Shown: positions 14,918 through 15,785 of the stretch, one piece after another
Numbering within the stretch: the first letter of the stretch is position 1
How the letters are laid out: each line of letters starts with the position of its first letter
Assembly: GCA_025354075.1 (NCBI GenBank)
Contig: JANXNO010000108.1
Location: forward strand, 1-15,785
Direction of reading: 5' to 3'
Source of the DNA: Burkholderiales bacterium
GTDB lineage: Bacteria; Pseudomonadota; Gammaproteobacteria; Burkholderiales; Casimicrobiaceae
DNA length: 15,785 bases
Made by a program: the position numbers and the translations under genes
The notes under the pieces: generated by a model
What the model was told of the DNA's origin: nothing
The model's input: only the letters and a program-made list of their open reading frames with translations
Databases searched by the model: none

Positions 14918-15785
14918 ATCGGTTTCTCCAGTTTTCTCCACGTGTGCAACACGGCGTAGCTGCGCCAGGGCCGCCACGCTTCGGCCATCGCATCCGCTTC
15001 GCGCTGCCCTCTTGCTGTGTTCGGCAAATTCATCGCGTTCAACAACGCCACATCCTGCGGCGGCCATGCGTCGGGCCACGCCAGCGCCCGCATCGCGATG
15101 TAATGCGCGGTCCACGGGCCGATGCCTTTGATCGCACGCAATGCCGCGATGGCCTGCATCGGCTCAGTGCCGCCGTTCAGCACGAGCGCCTTTGAGGTGA
15201 CCGCCTGCGCAATCGCAATCATCGCTTCCGCCCGCGCGCCCACGATGCCCAGCCGACCAATATCGTCTCGCGTCAATTGCGCCACACGCGAAGGCAGCGG
15301 GAACGCTCGTGTCAATTCAGAAAACGGCGTCACCACCGGCTCACCAAACGCATCCACAAAGCGTGTCGCCAAGGTGCGCGCCGCCTTCACCGTCACTTGC
15401 TGCCCGAGAATCGCCCGCAGCGCCAACTCAAAGCCATCAAACGCGCCCGGCAACCGCAACCCGTTCGCGCCCTCGGCTAACTCGCCTAGCGCAGCCGCTA
15501 TTTCCTGCGGATCAGCCGCCACATCGAACACCTGCTTTGTGCGCGACAACACCGATTGCGTCGCCTGCGCGAGCGCCGCCGTGAATCGCAATTGCAGCGC
15601 ATTTCGTTTGGGTAGATGACTCACTTCAAGCCAGCCCGCTGTCGGCGTTACGCCCTCCACACGAATCACACGCCGATAAATTCCCTCCGCAATCGTCTCC
15701 ACACCCGGCACCGCGCGCATCTCAAAGAACGCGAGCACACGTTGCCAGTCGTAAGGCGGGCGATACGGCAACACAAACGTCAGTG
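14914..15785 (-). CDS. alkA: DNA-3-methyladenine glycosylase AlkA, 5' end beyond window
   Basis: AlkA excises N-alkylated purines and other alkylated bases from DNA. About 290 residues are visible. There is an AlkA N-terminal domain beginning LPYRPPYDW, then the HhH-GPD glycosylase fold: FELALRAILGQQVTVKAART (about 115-134 from a GTG at 15774), the helix-hairpin-helix LRAIKGIGPWTAHYIAMRAL (212-231) and catalytic Asp241 in PPQDVAL, ending with WRPWRSYAVLHTW (268-280). The frame stays open to the right edge, encoding LTFV before LPYRPPYDW. In bacteria this start is the usual AlkA N-domain strand that often follows an Ada domain, so the gene is treated as continuing past 15785. A GTG at 15774 could also start a stand-alone AlkA. 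It is the first visible gene of alkA-ogt-eamA. Confidence 0.92.
   Translation of the reverse strand, partial: LTFVLPYRPPYDWQRVLAFFEMRAVPGVETIAEGIYRRVIRVEGVTPTAGWLEVSHLPKRNALQLRFTAALAQATQSVLSRTKQVFDVAADPQEIAAALGELAEGANGLRLPGAFDGFELALRAILGQQVTVKAARTLATRFVDAFGEPVVTPFSELTRAFPLPSRVAQLTRDDIGRLGIVGARAEAMIAIAQAVTSKALVLNGGTEPMQAIAALRAIKGIGPWTAHYIAMRALAWPDAWPPQDVALLNAMNLPNTARGQREADAMAEAWRPWRSYAVLHTWRKLEKPI

Overview
This is a moderately GC-rich chromosomal window from a Gram-negative proteobacterium, most likely a betaproteobacterium of the Burkholderiales type. The signs are the order rpmH-rnpA-yidD-yidC-mnmE, the bioC/comF/trmL cluster, a sigma-32-type promoter (not a CIRCE element) ahead of grpE-dnaK, and the residue-level look of the proteins. 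The lineage is inferred from recognised families and gene order; no search was run. Most of the window is core housekeeping DNA.

Layout from left to right. (1) Positions 1-1358, minus strand: the 5' part of dnaK, cut by the window edge, preceded by grpE. Their shared promoter region holds a good sigma-32-like heat-shock promoter near 1398-1425. (2) Positions 1720-3618, plus strand: an S9-family (prolyl oligopeptidase-like) exported peptidase that is clearly broken, with three in-frame stops and three frameshifts. (3) Positions 3648-4556, minus strand: a BioC-type malonyl-ACP methyltransferase. It is divergent from comF (PRTase-fold protein) and trmL (tRNA wobble 2'-O-methyltransferase) on the plus strand. 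(4) Positions 5912-8344, plus strand: a tightly coupled MBOAT O-acyltransferase plus a membrane-anchored SGNH-like protein, probably a two-gene envelope or polysaccharide acylation cassette. (5) Positions 8508-9269, minus strand: a P-loop kinase related to cytidylate kinases, with an unexplained C-terminal extension. (6) Positions 9342-13376, minus strand: mnmE, yidC, yidD, rnpA, rpmH, in transcription order rpmH to mnmE. The 44-residue rpmH is intact. (7) Positions 13539-15785, minus strand: an alkylation-repair run, alkA (5' end off the window), ogt and an EamA-type transporter, joined by 4-nt overlaps.

How the genes work together. The rpmH operon combines ribosome, RNase P, membrane-insertase and tRNA-modification functions. 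The usual neighbour dnaA is not next to rpmH; the repair/transporter run sits there instead, and a TATAAT box that may drive rpmH overlaps the eamA stop codon. AlkA and Ogt repair different alkylation lesions. MBOAT and SGNH proteins typically act in sequence to move acyl groups across the inner membrane and onto an envelope polymer.

I found no tRNA or rRNA gene, CRISPR array, insertion sequence, phage gene or defence system. The most unusual items are the decaying peptidase, the orphan MBOAT-SGNH pair, the kinase-like gene, the coupled repair/transporter operon, and a REP-like hairpin between yidC and mnmE. None is convincing evidence of a wholly new system.
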